Shown: positions 1 to 11,074 of the stretch, piece after piece
How the letters are laid out: each line of letters opens with the position of its first letter
Position numbering within the stretch: position 1 is the stretch's first letter
Origin: Melieria omissa
Lineage: Eukaryota; Arthropoda; Insecta; Diptera; Ulidiidae
Reading direction: 5' to 3'
Assembly: GCA_963971225.1 (NCBI GenBank)
Contig: OZ020267.1
Span: forward strand, 71,213,718-71,277,717
DNA: 64,000 nt
Notes under the pieces: generated by a model
Databases searched by the model: none
The model's input: only the letters and a program-made list of their open reading frames with translations
Told to the model about the DNA's origin: nothing
Translations under genes and position numbers: made by a program

Positions 1-539
1 TTGTTAGTCTTTATCGAAGGATAACTTGGGTGTCATGTAATCTACATTTTGAGATATGCCGTTGAAGAAATTTAGAATTGTAGAATGTCCATGACGCCTA
101 ACTCTGCATTGCGAGGAAGCTCGCATTCTGATGGCAGCATTGGCAGCTAATTGCCTTCCCAGGAGATCTAATAGAATTAGAAGGGTGTAGTGTAGTCAAT
201 TACCAGGCAAAAAAATATAGAAAAGAGGTTGCACAGTGTTGTTAATTTCGCTGTAAGTCACCTCGCTTAATCCGCCATAAATTTCGCAAGTTCCTTTTCT
301 TCTACTTTACAGTGTTCGAGACCTTAACTACTTAGCTAACTCTTTGAAAAATTTTCTATTCATCAGCTGTGCATAGAAAATACAAAAAATTATCTCCAAA
401 ATTTTCACAAATTTCTATAGAACAGATTTTTAGAGAGTAGAAAGTGTCGATAAACTTTTATCCAGAAAGCTGAAAGCAAATACTGTTGATTACTTGGCAG
501 AAAATTCTCGTATAAGGTTTTACGGTTTTGAATGAATTT
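1..539. other. AT-rich DNA, nothing recognised
   Basis: No sustained reading frame, RNA fold or repeat unit stands out here. Composition is that of ordinary dipteran intergenic or intronic DNA. Confidence 0.5.
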
Positions 540-1225
540 CGATCGAAAGCACAGAACATGAAGAAAAGAATTGAATTGTGAAATTCTGAATTGGAAATTT
601 TTTCTATAAGACTTTGTCTTGTCTAACCTTGTGACTTGTTTGAACTTTGACTTGTCCAGACTTGTCTTTGGGCTTGTCCAGATTTGTCGAAAGCACAGAA
701 CACGAAGAAAAGAATTGAATTGCGGAATTCTGAACTGGAAATGTTGTCTATAAGACTTTGTGAACTTCTGAACTTGTAACTTGTTTGAACTTGTCTGAAC
801 TTGTAATTAGGACCTGTTCAACTTGTCTTTGGACTTGCCCAGATTAATCGAAGCACACAACATAAAGAAAATAATTAAATTGTGGAATTCTGAATTGGAC
901 ATTTTTTCTATAAGACTTTGTTTTGTCTTTGGACTTGTATAGATTTATCGAAAGCACAGAACGTGAAGAAAGGAATTGAAGTTGGAAATTTTGTCTATAA
1001 GACTTTTTCTTGTCTGAAGTTGTGACTTGTCCAGGTTTATCTTTGGATTTGTCCAGATTTGTCGAAAGCACAGAACATGAAGAAAAGAAAATTTTGGAAT
1101 TTTGAATTGGAAACTTTGTCTATAAGACTCTGTCTTGTCTGAACTTGTGACTTGTTTCAATTTGGATTTGTCCAGATTAGTCTTTGGACTTGTCCAGATT
1201 AGTCATTGAACTTGTTCAGATTTTT
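540..1225. repeat. Irregular tandem array, five copies
   Basis: A block beginning CGAAAGCACAGAAC and running through AAGAAAAGAATTGAATT, then a TCTATAAGACTTTGTCTTG segment and several ACTTGTCCAGATT sub-repeats, recurs with starts near 543, 689, 849, 949 and 1063. Spacing varies from about 100 to 160 bases because the short ACTTG-type sub-repeats change in number. The short open frames on the minus strand here simply translate the repeat and are not genes. Confidence 0.8.
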
Positions 1226-1255
1226 CCATACATCCAAGATGTGCCTAGCACTTTC

Positions 1256-1326
1256 TTAGTAGGTTAGGTGAGGTTAAAGAAGGGGCAGCTCCACTTGGAG
1301 ACCCCATTGGATCCATTGTGAATCCC
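1256..1326 (-). mobile_element. 3' end of a LINE (family with CACAATGG...AACCTAACC tail)
   Basis: Read on the minus strand this stretch runs ATTCACAATGGATCCAATG, a GGTCTCC block, and ends in a TTAACCTCACCTAACC tail. The same layout (TCACAATGGNCC, a short variable part, then an AACCTAACC tail) appears near 5028, 5632, 12712, 48938, 58273 and 61217. I read it as the 3' untranslated end of a 5'-truncated non-LTR retrotransposon. No coding part remains. Confidence 0.55.
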
Positions 1327-1349
1327 ATTACTTTTTAAGTAACCTACCT

Positions 1350-1525
1350 GCCCACAAAATAATCAAATTTTTCATAGCTTCTTTTTTGTAATATAGAGTT
1401 GGACCTGACTTTGTATCTCCGAATGTTGTCATTTTGCCCACAAAGTAATCAAACTTTTCATAGCATTTTTTTGTAATATCGACTTGGACATGTCCAGATT
1501 TTATCTATCCGAATTTTGTCATATA
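1350..1525. repeat. Two-copy tandem duplication of about 86 bp
   Basis: The block beginning CCCACAAAATAATCAAA near 1351 is followed by a second copy beginning CCCACAAAGTAATCAAA near 1437. Both go on through TTTTCATAGC, a T run, TTGTAATAT and a TTGGAC segment, then a TCCGAAT-TTGTCAT block. Confidence 0.7.
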
Positions 1526-2660
1526 ACGAAATTGTGTTTAGCATTTTCAATCTGCTAGCGCTCTTAATTATGATACTGTTTCATAGTATTTTTTGTTGTT
1601 GTTTTTAAAACAAAACCTTAGAATGAATTAATGTCTCTTATTACCTTATTTTCATTCAATTAAAATTGCACTTTTGTTTCGTAGTTTTTGTTTCCTAAAA
1701 TTCTCTTTTTGCTTGTCGTTGTTGTACACTTAAAATTAGTACAACAATAATACATGAATTTCATCAATTTTCAAGCATTATCTCGTCACCACTATCTCAG
1801 CGCCCAAATCAATGAGGCACTTGATTTTTTCCTACTTGGCCGCTGGTCCGCACATTATTTGTTTGTGTTTCATTTCGACGCGTTAGTTGCGTTCTTTGTT
1901 TTGACATTTCATTATTTGACTATGCGGTGTTTGTTTATTTTCCAATTCTTCTCTCTTGGCGCTCACTTGATGCGATCGTCGATTCGACTGTTTATGCGAA
2001 ATTTCGATTCTATTTGAAATTTTAATTCTGCCACTTCTTCCATTTCGGCAACTTGTGAACATTCGAGTTTGGCGTTTCGCGGGCTGTGGGCAGTGGGTTG
2101 GTGGTTGGTGAATTCGATTGCCGTTGCTGCTATGTATATGTTTGGATTTTGACGTTTTGTATGCGGTTTTTGACGTTTTTATTCGGTAAGCGCTTTGCTG
2201 TTTTTATTTAATATTAAAATAAACAAATTCGTATATCGAGAAATGTTTTGGTTTTCTTTTTATTGTTATTTTCTTTTTATTGTTTTCTTGCTTATTTCGT
2301 TTCATTTCGCTTTTACTTATTCGACAATTCCTGTATTATTCGATTCAAGAATTTATTTTGTGGTGTTGTAGGTACTTTTTTGTTGGCTTAGGCAAGTTTT
2401 GATTAGTTTTTTGCTGCCAGCAATCGAGAGTGTTTTGGCATACAATGCAATGTGAAGCTAAAAGATGCAGATTTCGGTGATAAGAAAGACTGAAAGTTAT
2501 TTTAGAGGCCATGGTTTTGTTCTATGTTCAATTCTATGTTCGCACTAATCACGTGAACGACAATGACTGCGATTAGAAAAGTTACTGCTGGGTCCAGCAG
2601 GACTCTATGCTTCGATATTTCCCTTCCAACTGGGGGTAAATTTTAAATTTTAAATTTATT
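1526..2660. other. Single-copy-looking AT-rich DNA
   Basis: No repeat unit or family motif is recognised. An 87-codon open frame at 1754-2017 has a phenylalanine-rich composition that follows from the T-rich strand and shows no domain. Confidence 0.4.
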
Positions 2661-2672
2661 ATCATGGAAAAA

Positions 2673-3093
2673 TCAGGTGCGATTTGATAATTCTTGGGGG
2701 TCACAGAAATCTAAACTGCAGTCTTTGTAATTTGAACGAGTTAGAAAATATAACACATTTTCTGGGTAGGTGTCCAATTTTGAAAAGAATCAGATATCGA
2801 TATCTTGGAAAGTTCTTTTTAACTCAAGATGAAATTGTAAACAAGCTAAATGGAATTGGCGTAGGTGGATGGGATTGTCTTGTTTTGTATGTCACTGATG
2901 CTTTAAAATATAGGAGTTTAATTGTAAATGAATTCTGTTAATATGTATGTATATCTTTATGTTAGAGTAATGTATTTTCCTTTTTTCCGACAGACGACTT
3001 AAAGGTCATTGTCGTAAATTCTTTATCAGAAATGTTATCTATTGTTAATTAAATTATTTCTGTAATATTTGTTAAACAATTGAATAAAGAATA

Positions 3094-3122
<29 letters not shown>
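2673..3122 (+). mobile_element. 5'-truncated LINE insertion with (ATCT)n tail and target duplication
   Basis: The left part (about 2684-2941, 85 codons) encodes the C-terminal end of a non-LTR retrotransposon polyprotein. It has a CCHC-type knuckle (C-x2-C-x9-H-x4-C around CSLCN...THFLGRC) followed by the typical ending ...VTDALKYRSLIVNEF. A short 3' UTR follows with an AATAAA signal near 3083, then an (ATCT)n tail to about 3125. The 12 bases ATCATGGAAAAA occur on both sides (2661-2672 and 3123-3134), which is a target-site duplication and fixes both ends. The frame is still open from the truncation point to its stop, so the insertion is probably fairly young. The LINE clade is not assigned; the protein end differs from the family seen at 5280. 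Confidence 0.85.
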
Positions 3123-3125
<3 letters not shown>

Positions 3126-3134
3126 ATGGAAAAA

Positions 3135-3997
3135 CATTAAAAAAGAAGAGAACACCATCATTTAATGTTTTCAATATCATTCAACAGCGCTGTAGATAAT
3201 TTCCCCCGTTGGAATGTTGCGACTCAATCCTTTGGCCTTTTTGAGGAGCACACTTGAAAATTGCGCACAATTAAGCTTCACGAGTACTTCAGTACTTGAG
3301 GCACAAAGGAGACAAGCACACAGATTCGCTCGTTAAAATGCGCGCTTAGAAAAAAGTCGCAAAAGTGAACAAATCAAATCCAAACGTTGATGTTTTCCCA
3401 CGTTGTAATATATGTACGAGTATGTATGTAATTTTAGAAGTTCTCAAAGTTAATGAAACTGGAGATGCAGCAACCTATGAATACCTGGATTATGCAGTTT
3501 TAAGTTGCAGTTAATGTTTGATTAGCTGTTGAGGTTTTAGTTCCAACATCACATTATGCATAAAATTTCAGAAAAAACACACAGGTACCTTGCTTTGAAT
3601 AGGTTTTTGTCTATTTTAAGTGTACGTAAAAACCTACACAGTTGGCTACATTGATTTATAGATCGTAGGGTATTTAAAATCATGTGAAAACATAATAAAC
3701 TTAAGACAGCCAGTTGTGAAAAATGTCTTTGGAAAGAGCGAGACTATGACAAAAGACATTACAACAGCGTTCTATAGGTTTTGCTACGACAGTTGTGATC
3801 ACGGATGAGTTACAAAAATTATTACTAAAATGGAATTTGTGTTTATTCTATTCACGAGACAACTTTTGACCTAAAGACACAGCTCATTGGAAATGTTAGA
3901 ATCAGGTGCTCAATACGCTTCAGTTTATGACTTCTTTGAGCAATTTTTTTTTTTTATTTTTTCCTCATTGATACCGCAGAAACCGACTTCTATAGTC
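3135..3997. other. AT-rich DNA, nothing recognised
   Basis: No coding frame, array or transposon terminus is supported. A T run lies near 3945-3960. Confidence 0.4.
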
Positions 3998-4494
3998 CAG
4001 TGCTGTCAGATACCTGAAATGACTTTTCCTAAATCTTAAAAAAAAACGCACAAATTTCCTCCCAAAAATAAAAAATTCTAAAAATGTTTGTATATATTTT
4101 TTTGTCATTCTAAACTAAGGAATTAAACTTCGCATAAGAAATAAAAATATATTTAGTTTTTTATTATTGCAGCCTTTTTATTTATTCAGCTGCAGCTTAA
4201 CAACAACTTAACACAAACCAAACAAAATAAAACTAAATCGTTATTAAATTGGCTTTTGTAATCTTCCTTCATTCATTGCATACATTATACACTTTGAAGC
4301 ATACAATTTAATTAAAATAAAGTAGAAACTTTAGCTTTCAATATTCAAGGTTTCAGTGCCACTAATGATATCAAATGTATAACCAACAAAATCTCCTAAA
4401 CTTTTTAAATGAACAATTCTTCCTGCCAAAAATTTTCCTAAAAGGCCAAGAATCTCCTAAATCGAAGAGTAAATCTCCTGATCTGGAAACACTG
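3998..4494 (-). mobile_element. hAT-type MITE, copy A (opposite orientation to 39494-40042)
   Basis: The element starts CAGTGCTGTCAGATACC and ends ATCTGGAAACACTG, so its termini are inverted copies of CAGTGTTGCCAGAT, matching the CAGNG ends of hAT elements. Flanking 8-mers are CTATAGTC (3990-3997) and CAATAGTT (4495-4502), identical at six of eight positions. The interior (CCTGAAATGACTTT, the AAATTTCCTCCC block, the AGGCCAAGAATCTCCTAAAT block) matches the reverse complement of the copy at 39494-40042. It has no coding capacity, so it is non-autonomous. Confidence 0.8.
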
Positions 4495-4497
4495 CAA

Positions 4498-4645
4498 TAG
4501 TTCAGCTGACTTCTCATACCAGAGGCCCTTGGTTCAATTCCTGGCTAATGAAACACTGATCCACGTCTATAGCTAAGAATTATAAGAATGGCACAAATTA
4601 GATCTTGGCAGGCAATGGCCAAACCTTCAAGTGTGAAATAAAAAC
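4498..4645 (+). mobile_element. SINE-like element with tRNA-related head
   Basis: A degenerate tRNA-like segment (TAGTTCAGCTGACTTCTCAT, then a B-box-like GGTTCAATTCC) is followed by TGAAACACTGATCCA. The same order (GGTTCGAATCC then GTGAAACGCTGATTT) occurs in the SINE at 58145. It starts directly beside the right end of the hAT MITE at 3998-4494. The tail is poorly defined and fades near 4640. Confidence 0.55.
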
Positions 4646-4659
4646 TGAAAACCACAAAT

Positions 4660-4958
4660 TGCCGTGGTTCTTCTTCTTCTTCTTCGTCTTGACTGGCACG
4701 ACAGGCCGATTACGAGACTGAGGCTTAGCTACCCGCAACCATCCGTGTTGTGCGTGCGAATTTGTACACAGATGGAAGGGACCTACAGTCTTATGCCGAT
4801 TTCGAATGGCAAGTCCCTAAAAGGACAGGCGCCGAAAGAAAAACTATTGTTTTTCTCTTTTATTTTTCGGTGTTAATGCAACGGAGTATTGAACCTGCGT
4901 CGAGCATCGCATTTGACTCGCGGTCCAACGCACTTGCCAGCTGAGCTACGGCGGCCGT
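4660..4958 (-). mobile_element. tRNA-derived SINE with (GAA)n tail, minus strand
   Basis: Read on the minus strand from 4958, the sequence starts with a good A-box region (GTAGCTCAGCTGGCAAGTGC) and about 45 bases later a B-box (GGTTCAATACTCC). That is the internal RNA polymerase III promoter of a tRNA-derived SINE. A tRNA-unrelated body follows (AAGCCTCAGTCTCGTAATCG, GGCCTGTCGTGCCAG), ending in a (GAA)n tail at 4666-4686. Short flanking words sharing CACGGC may be remains of a target duplication. The two plus-strand open frames at 4664-4944 are shadows of this element. Confidence 0.8.
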
Positions 4959-5027
4959 GATTCATTCTTCTTATTGTTTCAAATGTGCACTGTAACACAT
5001 GTTGAAAAACTGTGTTGCTGGAATTTT

Positions 5028-5095
5028 TGATATCACAACGAGTCGATAAAGAGGCCTAAGTGTGTCTCATACGGAGATACGGCGACTATATGCTA
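5028..5095 (+). mobile_element. LINE 3' end remnant
   Basis: GATATCACAACGAGTC, then AAGAGGCCTAAGTGTGT, then GGAGATACGGCGACTATA, parallels the LINE/SINE tail at 58273-58345 (GGTATCACAATGGGTC, TTAGGCCT, AGTGTGT, AGGCAGCCGCCATA). It is an old, diverged copy with no coding part. Confidence 0.45.
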
Positions 5096-5279
5096 CATAT
5101 CTGCCAAAATGCTGCAGTTGGGGAAGAAATGAATTTGAATTAACATATCATAGAAAATACTGCTTTAAAATTACTTTCTGTAGACCTTAATAGATCAAAA
5201 CTAAGGACTCTACAGCCTAAAATATATAGGACTTCCGATGGACCTGAGAAATTTAGCAAAATATCAGTTATGAGATTTA

Positions 5280-5680
5280 GTCTATAACGACTTTAGCGAC
5301 CGACGATTTATGCCGAAGCTGTGGAGATAAGAATGTAGTGGAATGAATCGAGAACCTGCTATGCCACTGTTCATCACTACAGAAACCACAGCTTCGGACT
5401 CTTGGGACCAAGTTCTTCGATGGACTCGATGCAAATAACTTATGAAGAGATTACTGATCTACACCATTTCCTTCTTGCGACCAAGTTCTTCAATGGATTC
5501 GCGGAAACACCTAATGAAGAGATGACTGATCTTCACAATTTCCTTGCCAAGACTAAAGGGTTTCCAAAAACAAACTGCCTGAGTCTACAGCGACCTTAAC
5601 ACATAGGGAAGGACATCGGATTTCTATAGGAAAGGGAATCATAATGTAACCAACGGGTCCCCTTTTATAACCTAACTTAG
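5280..5680 (+). pseudogene. Degenerate C-terminal end and 3' tail of a LINE pol gene
   Basis: Translating from about 5309 gives CRSCGDKNVVE, a stop, then IENLLCHCSSLQ...RTLGTKFFDGL. That is the usual end of an RNase H-bearing non-LTR pol protein (a CxxC...HxxxxC-type knuckle region followed by an ending like ...RYLGxxFFDxL). The frame is broken by stops and by an internal duplication: the GACCAAGTTCTTC block occurs near 5406 and 5480. The copy ends GGAATCATAATGTAACC...AACCTAACTTA, the same tail type as the orphan LINE ends elsewhere in the window. This links those tails to a pol-bearing LINE family. Confidence 0.65.
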
Positions 5681-5777
5681 TCTATAAGGAACATGAGTTG
5701 GCAGTGTTGTTAAATTGAAGTCCAGAAACGTGTTACAGTTTCTCATGAAGAGATTCTCTGCGAAATTGGAGTTTTAA

Positions 5778-6350
5778 GTCGATAACTTTTATTATAAAAA
5801 GATTCTGTCTCAACAGAGAATCTGTTATTTGATCTATCAAAATCAACAAACAAACTATCTATAAAAGTATTGGGATCCTTCTACAGAACAGAACAGTTCT
5901 TTAAGTTATCAGACATTTGTGATTTCGAATAAAACGCTGTCTTCGAGCGAATTCATTTTACACTATTTCAAACTTCATTAGTTTATTTTTGTTTAAATTG
6001 TTTTAAATGTTGTGGTTTTTGTTGTTGTTTTGTCTACAAAACTAAATTCCTAAAAAGAAGCAGTGAGACTAAAAGGCGATAATTTCTGTTATGAAAAGAT
6101 TCTGTCTCAAAAGAGAATCTGTTATTTGATCTATCAAAATCAACAAACAAACTATGGAAAAAAGTATTGAGATTCTTCTGCAGACCAGAACAGTTCGTCA
6201 ATCTATGAGACAATTGCGACTTTCGAACAAAACGCTGTCTTCCAGCGAATTCATTGTACATTCATTTCAAACTTCATTAGTTTATTTTTGTTGAAATTGT
6301 TTTAAGTGGTGTGGTTGTTGTTGTTGTTTTGTGTACAAAACTGAATCCCT
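5778..6350. repeat. Direct tandem duplication, about 297 bp offset
   Basis: Copy 1 (about 5778-6053) and copy 2 (about 6075-6350) share, in order, the GATTCTGTCTCA block (5801 and 6098), GAGAATCTGTTATTTGATC, AAATCAACAAACAAACTAT, an AAAACGCTGTCTTC block, GCGAATTCATT, CATTAGTTTATTTTTGTT and a (GTT)n stretch before TACAAAACT. Differences are scattered substitutions and small indels. No gene is visible in either copy. Confidence 0.85.
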
Positions 6351-6985
6351 GAAGTGAAACAAAAAATGTCAAACACATTTGTAACCGAGTTTTCCCCCAC
6401 CGCCCAAAATGAAATAATTCGCCCCAAAAACCGAAATTAAAATAAAAACAACTGCGTATACAGCAACAACAATAAACATAAAAAGATCGTAAAATGGTTT
6501 TATTACCAACCATGATATACTATAAAAGCAACGCGGAATACAAGAAGAATGCTCGAGTAAAAATATTTACACGGCATCAGAAAAAACCACACATTACAAA
6601 CGCGCATTCACAGAAACAGAGAAACCAAGCGAAAGAGCGAAAGAGAGAAAGAGACACAAGGCAACAAGGGCACAGCAAATTCGGTTGATATCGCCACAGA
6701 GACGCACATCGAGTGTAAGCAAAAGTCGCATATTAGAAGACACTATGGAGAATTGAGTTGAGTTGGGCGGGAATTGACTCAGGCGAGAGGACAAGAAAGT
6801 TGCCAGATGTATGCGATTTGATTTGTGAAAAATTTGTCTATGAAACTTGAAAGTTTGACATTTCGATAAAAACATTTTTTATAAGAAAGAGAGAGAGAGA
6901 GAGATAGATAAATGATTTGGTTAAATGTTGTAATGAAGGACTACCTAAATGATTTATGGATGTGTAGTCGCATTCAATGAGATAA
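6351..6985. other. Unique-looking DNA with a (GA)n tract
   Basis: A (GA)n microsatellite lies at about 6886-6904; such tracts are possible GAGA-factor sites. Three short overlapping frames on both strands show no family features. Confidence 0.4.
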
Positions 6986-7222
6986 TATAAAATAAAATAA
7001 AATAAAGTAAAATAAAATAAAATAAAATAAAATAAAATAAAATAAAATAAAATAAAATAAAATAAAATAAAATAAAATAAAATTATATCAAACAAAATAA
7101 AATAAAATCAAATAAAATAAAATAAAAAAAAAATAAAATAAAAAAAATAAAATAAAAAAAATAAAATAAAATAAAATTATTAAATTAAATAAAATAAAAT
7201 AATAAAATAAATAAAATGGAAA
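6986..7222. repeat. (AAAAT)n pentanucleotide microsatellite
   Basis: A long run of AAAAT units, interrupted near 7003, 7084 and 7120-7215, spans about 235 bases. The minus-strand frame through it (YFILF repeats) is a translation of the microsatellite. Confidence 0.95.
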
Positions 7223-9148
7223 TAAATAGAAACTGTCAAATCACACAACTTTAGACAAAATTTAACATTCAGTCACAAGTCAACCCAACCGCAACAAACT
7301 CCAAAAACCAAAACTCACCAAAAATAGTGTTTACACTTACTGGCAACTCTCGATTTGTTGTTATTTTTGGATGGTTTTTATTTACTTAGTCGTCGAATTG
7401 AGGCGGCTAAGTGCGCATTTAGTTGTCTTGTGCCCTTTTTCACTTTGTTGTACCAGTGTCGGTATTGTTGTCTGTCTGTTGTCATTGTTGCTCTTATTTC
7501 TGTTGTTCTTGTTGTTGTTCATCGTTCAATTTTTGTTGTCGTTGATATTATGATTGTTGTTTTTATTGTTTGTAGTTTTTTTTACGAGTGCTCGCGCTTA
7601 GTTAACGCTATGCAGTAGTTTGTTGTCGTTTCGTTGTTGTTGTTGTTGTTGTTGTCGTTGTTATTGTTGTCCCTTTTTTAAGCGTGTGCGTTCAAATAGC
7701 GTTTACCTACAAGCGAATTATCATCATAATGATAAATTTCAATGAACGCATTCATAGCGAATCGTAGCGGCCAACCGCAGTCCAGTTCGGTTGCCCCACT
7801 GTGCAATGTTGCCAGATTGCTGTAAATTCGCTGATGATGCACAGAATGTGGCGGCACAATTAACCAATTAAGCCAAAGTTAGTCATAATTTATGCAACTT
7901 TGTTTACGACCTAAAATAAATGATGGAATTTGCGGTTAATGTCCTTTTGGCGCTCAAGGACTCCAGTGGATTATGTCAGACTTTAGTTTTATGTTGAGTT
8001 ATTTTTGAGTGGCAAATGGAATTCGTTGTGGAATGTACGCTATTTTCTATTAAATTTAATAGTATTTTTTACCTATTAAAACGTTGAGTTTCAATGCCAA
8101 TCGTAAACATTTTTGATTTTTTGTAGACTGGTTTCTTTATAAGAAAAATTCGAAAAATTCAGAACATTAAGAAAAATTCAAAATGTGTTTGACTGCACAT
8201 TTAAGTTAGTTACCGCTTTTTATTTCTTTTTAATTTGATTTGATACCTTTTTTATGGAAAAAAGTCGAAAGTTAGAAAAATTTTACATTTAAATTCTAAA
8301 TGTTAGTGAATTCAAATTTCAGTTCCTAATATTTCTTTGTTGGCTCGAATGTTTCATAATTCATTTACTTTGCATAAAACACATTGCGACACGCATACTT
8401 GCATACAAATATATGTAAATATATACACATACATCACAACATACATACATACATGTATGCGTAAGTATGCATGTCTATGCTTACTTAGAATAGGTTGACG
8501 GTCTTATCTTAATGAAGTCGTAAAACGTTATATGTACAAACGTAGAAGTCCAATGCTTTTATGGCTTTTAATAAAAATTCCAGCAACAAAAAAAAAAAAT
8601 AAATAAAATAAAAAATTGTAATAAATAAAATTGTGAAGCTACGCGCTGAAAGTTTGCTGTCACCATTAGAAGTCAAATAAATGCAAAGAATGAATTTCAT
8701 GAAAATAGTTTTACAGCATTTTACAACCGCGATTACTGGCACATTGTATTCTTACTGGCATAGGTATACATATATGTATGTATGAGAATGCATGTAGGTG
8801 TGTATGTATGTATGTATTTAATTACGACTGGCGCTACGAGTAGTAAATGATGTTGGCGATCGTGCTGACAACAGCGATTACAGCTGCAATTTAATAAAAA
8901 TAAAAAAAACATTTAATAACATGTTGTTGTTGTTTGATATTTATATTATGTAATCTAGACTTTGTATAGTAGTTTTGGAATTGGGTTTCTGTTGGAAAAA
9001 TGAAATGAAAAGGCCAAAAAAACGATGTAGCACTCAGTGTGCAGAGACCTCTGGAAAATTAACAAATTAAAACACAACAGCTGAGTTGTGGCTCATGGAG
9101 GTAAAAATACATGATTGACTCCCAATAATTGCTCTTCCCAAATATTTA
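7223..9148. other. Non-coding DNA with GTT and ATAC/GTAT microsatellites
   Basis: A (GTT)n stretch lies near 7632-7660, and GTAT/ATAC-rich stretches near 8405-8470 and 8760-8820. The open frames at 7355-7618 are valine and cysteine rich because of the GTT/TGT composition. No domain or splice-supported gene was found. Confidence 0.4.
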
Positions 9149-10280
9149 AGGGGGCTGTCATACAAAATTGACCTTTTCATGGGGAAATATCTCCATGCTC
9201 CCAGGTTTCTATAAGATGAATCAAAATTGAATAAGCTTCTCCATGCTCCCAGGGTGCTATTAGATTGATCAAATGTGAGACCAACCTCTATTTATTTTCA
9301 CTTTCAAACATTTTTCCTGAAGACTCTTACCTTCTATCTTCAGCCTTAAAGGGGGTTGCCATACAAAACTGACCTTTTTTCTGAAAAAGTTTCTCTATGC
9401 TCTCAAGTTGCTGCTAGATGTGTCAAATATGAGAACAACCTATATTTATTTTGCCTTTCAAACATTTTTCCTGAACATTCTTACCTTCTATTTTTAACCT
9501 TAAAGGGGGTTGCCATACAAAACTGACAATATTTTTTTTGAAAACGTTTCTCCATGCTCCCAGGGTGCTATTAGATGTGTCAAATATGAGACCAACCTAC
9601 ATTTATTTTCCCTTTTAAACATTTTTGCTGAACATTCTTGCCTTCTATCTTTAACCTTAAACGGGGTTGCCATACAAAACTGACAATATTTTTGTATGAA
9701 AAGCTTCTCTATGCCCTCAGGTTGTTCCATGATGTGTCAAATGTAAGACCAAACTTTATTTATTTTCCCTTTTAAACATATTTCCTGAACATGCTTACTT
9801 TCCATCTCCAACCTTAAAGGGGGTCGCCATACAAAACTGAGCTTTTTTGCGAAAAAGCTTCTCCATGCTTTCAGGTTACTCCTAGATGTGTCAAATATGA
9901 GACTAATCTGTATTTATTTTTGCTTTCAAACATTTTCCCTGAACATTCTTACCTTCTATCTTCAACCTTAAAGGGGGTTGCCACACAAAACTGATCATAG
10001 TTTTGTATGAAACGCTTCTCTATGCTCTCAGGTTGCTCCTAAATTTGTCAAATATGAGACCAACCTATATTTATTTTCCCTTTTAAACATTTTTGCTGAA
10101 CACTCTTAACTTCTATCTTCAACCTTAAAGGGGGTTCCCATACAAACCTGGCCATATTTTTGTATGAAAAGCTTCTCTATGCCCTCAGGTTGCTCCACGA
10201 TGTGTCAAATGTAAGACCAACCTTTATTTATTTTCGCTTTCAAACATATTTCCTGAACATACTTACTTTCCAACCTTAAT
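9149..10280. repeat. Tandem array of about 155-bp monomers, seven copies
   Basis: Each monomer has an AAAGGGGGTTGCCATACAAA core, an AAGCTTCTCTATGC-type block, a TGTGTCAAATATGAGACCAA block, a TTTATTTTCCCTTT block and an ACATTCTTACCTTCTATC block. The G runs start at about 9149, 9351, 9505, 9662, 9819, 9973 and 10130, giving steps of 154 to 157 after a longer first unit. The array ends against the DD41D mariner relic at 10284. Monomers differ by substitutions only, so the array is older than a simple slippage product. Confidence 0.9.
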
Positions 10281-10283
10281 GGT

Positions 10284-10970
10284 GAAAATCTTTCAGTCAC
10301 AGTTCGCAAAACTAAAGCATTTTTGGGTCGTCGTGAAGCACCTTGTCGGACCGCAATACAGAAATTGGTAGAAAAATTCGAGCTGTTGGGACAAGTTAGT
10401 GATGTGAAGGTGCGGTTTATGGTCCGGCGGGGTCATTGGATCAACAGTTACGGTGAATGGATTGCGCTATCGAGAGATGATTAATGATTTTTTATGGTCG
10501 GAGTTGGATGATATTGATCTGGACAACGTTTACTTTCAACAAGACGCCGCTATGTGCTACACAAGCAACGAAACCATTGCTCTTTTACGGGAAAAGTTTC
10601 CGGACCGTGTTATCTCTGGAAGAGGTGATCACGATTGGCCACCGAGATCTTGTGATTTAACACCTTGCGACTTCTTCCTTTGGGTCCACATGAAAGAAAA
10701 GGTATACGCCAACAGCCCAGCGTCGATTCAAGACCTCAAAGATAGAATTCGTGAGGCTATCGAGGACATAGGGCAGCCACTTTGCGATTTGGTTATGAAA
10801 AGGATATGGTCCTTTAAGCGTGGACGTGGTGGCCATTTGGCTGATGTTGTTTTTCATTATTAACGGCATACCTTCCTCTTTATTATGAAAGAAACATCCG
10901 ATCATTTATCTTAAAAAATTGCATTTTTCTTTTAATACCAAAATAACACCTCTTGTGGGAAAACCCTATA
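10284..10970 (+). pseudogene. DD41D (rosa-type) mariner relic, internally deleted
   Basis: About 10284-10414 encodes the N-terminal helix-turn-helix part (ENLSVTVRKTKAFLGRR...AIQKLVEKFE). The sequence then jumps, with a +1 frame change near 10415-10426, to the second half of the catalytic domain (GGVIG...NGLRYREMINDFLW). The second catalytic Asp is in FQQDAAMC and the last in CDLTPCDFFLW, 41 residues apart; this spacing defines DD41D elements. The protein ends normally (...GGHLADVVFHY, stop at 10863). The first catalytic Asp lies in the deleted part, so no active enzyme can be made. AATAACACCTCTTGTGGGA near 10940 may be the right terminus; the left terminus was not found and may be lost into the adjoining array. 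Confidence 0.85.
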
Positions 10971-11074
10971 GTATAATTTTCAAAAATTTGTTTACCTATC
11001 TAAATGACTTCTGCACTGTTGACAAAAAGTCTTCAGTGTCAAAAATACGAATTCAATTATTGTTCCAAAGTTCA

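Noticed and set aside
6838..7095. 85-codon YFILF-repeat protein
   Set aside because: It is a direct translation of the (AAAAT)n microsatellite.
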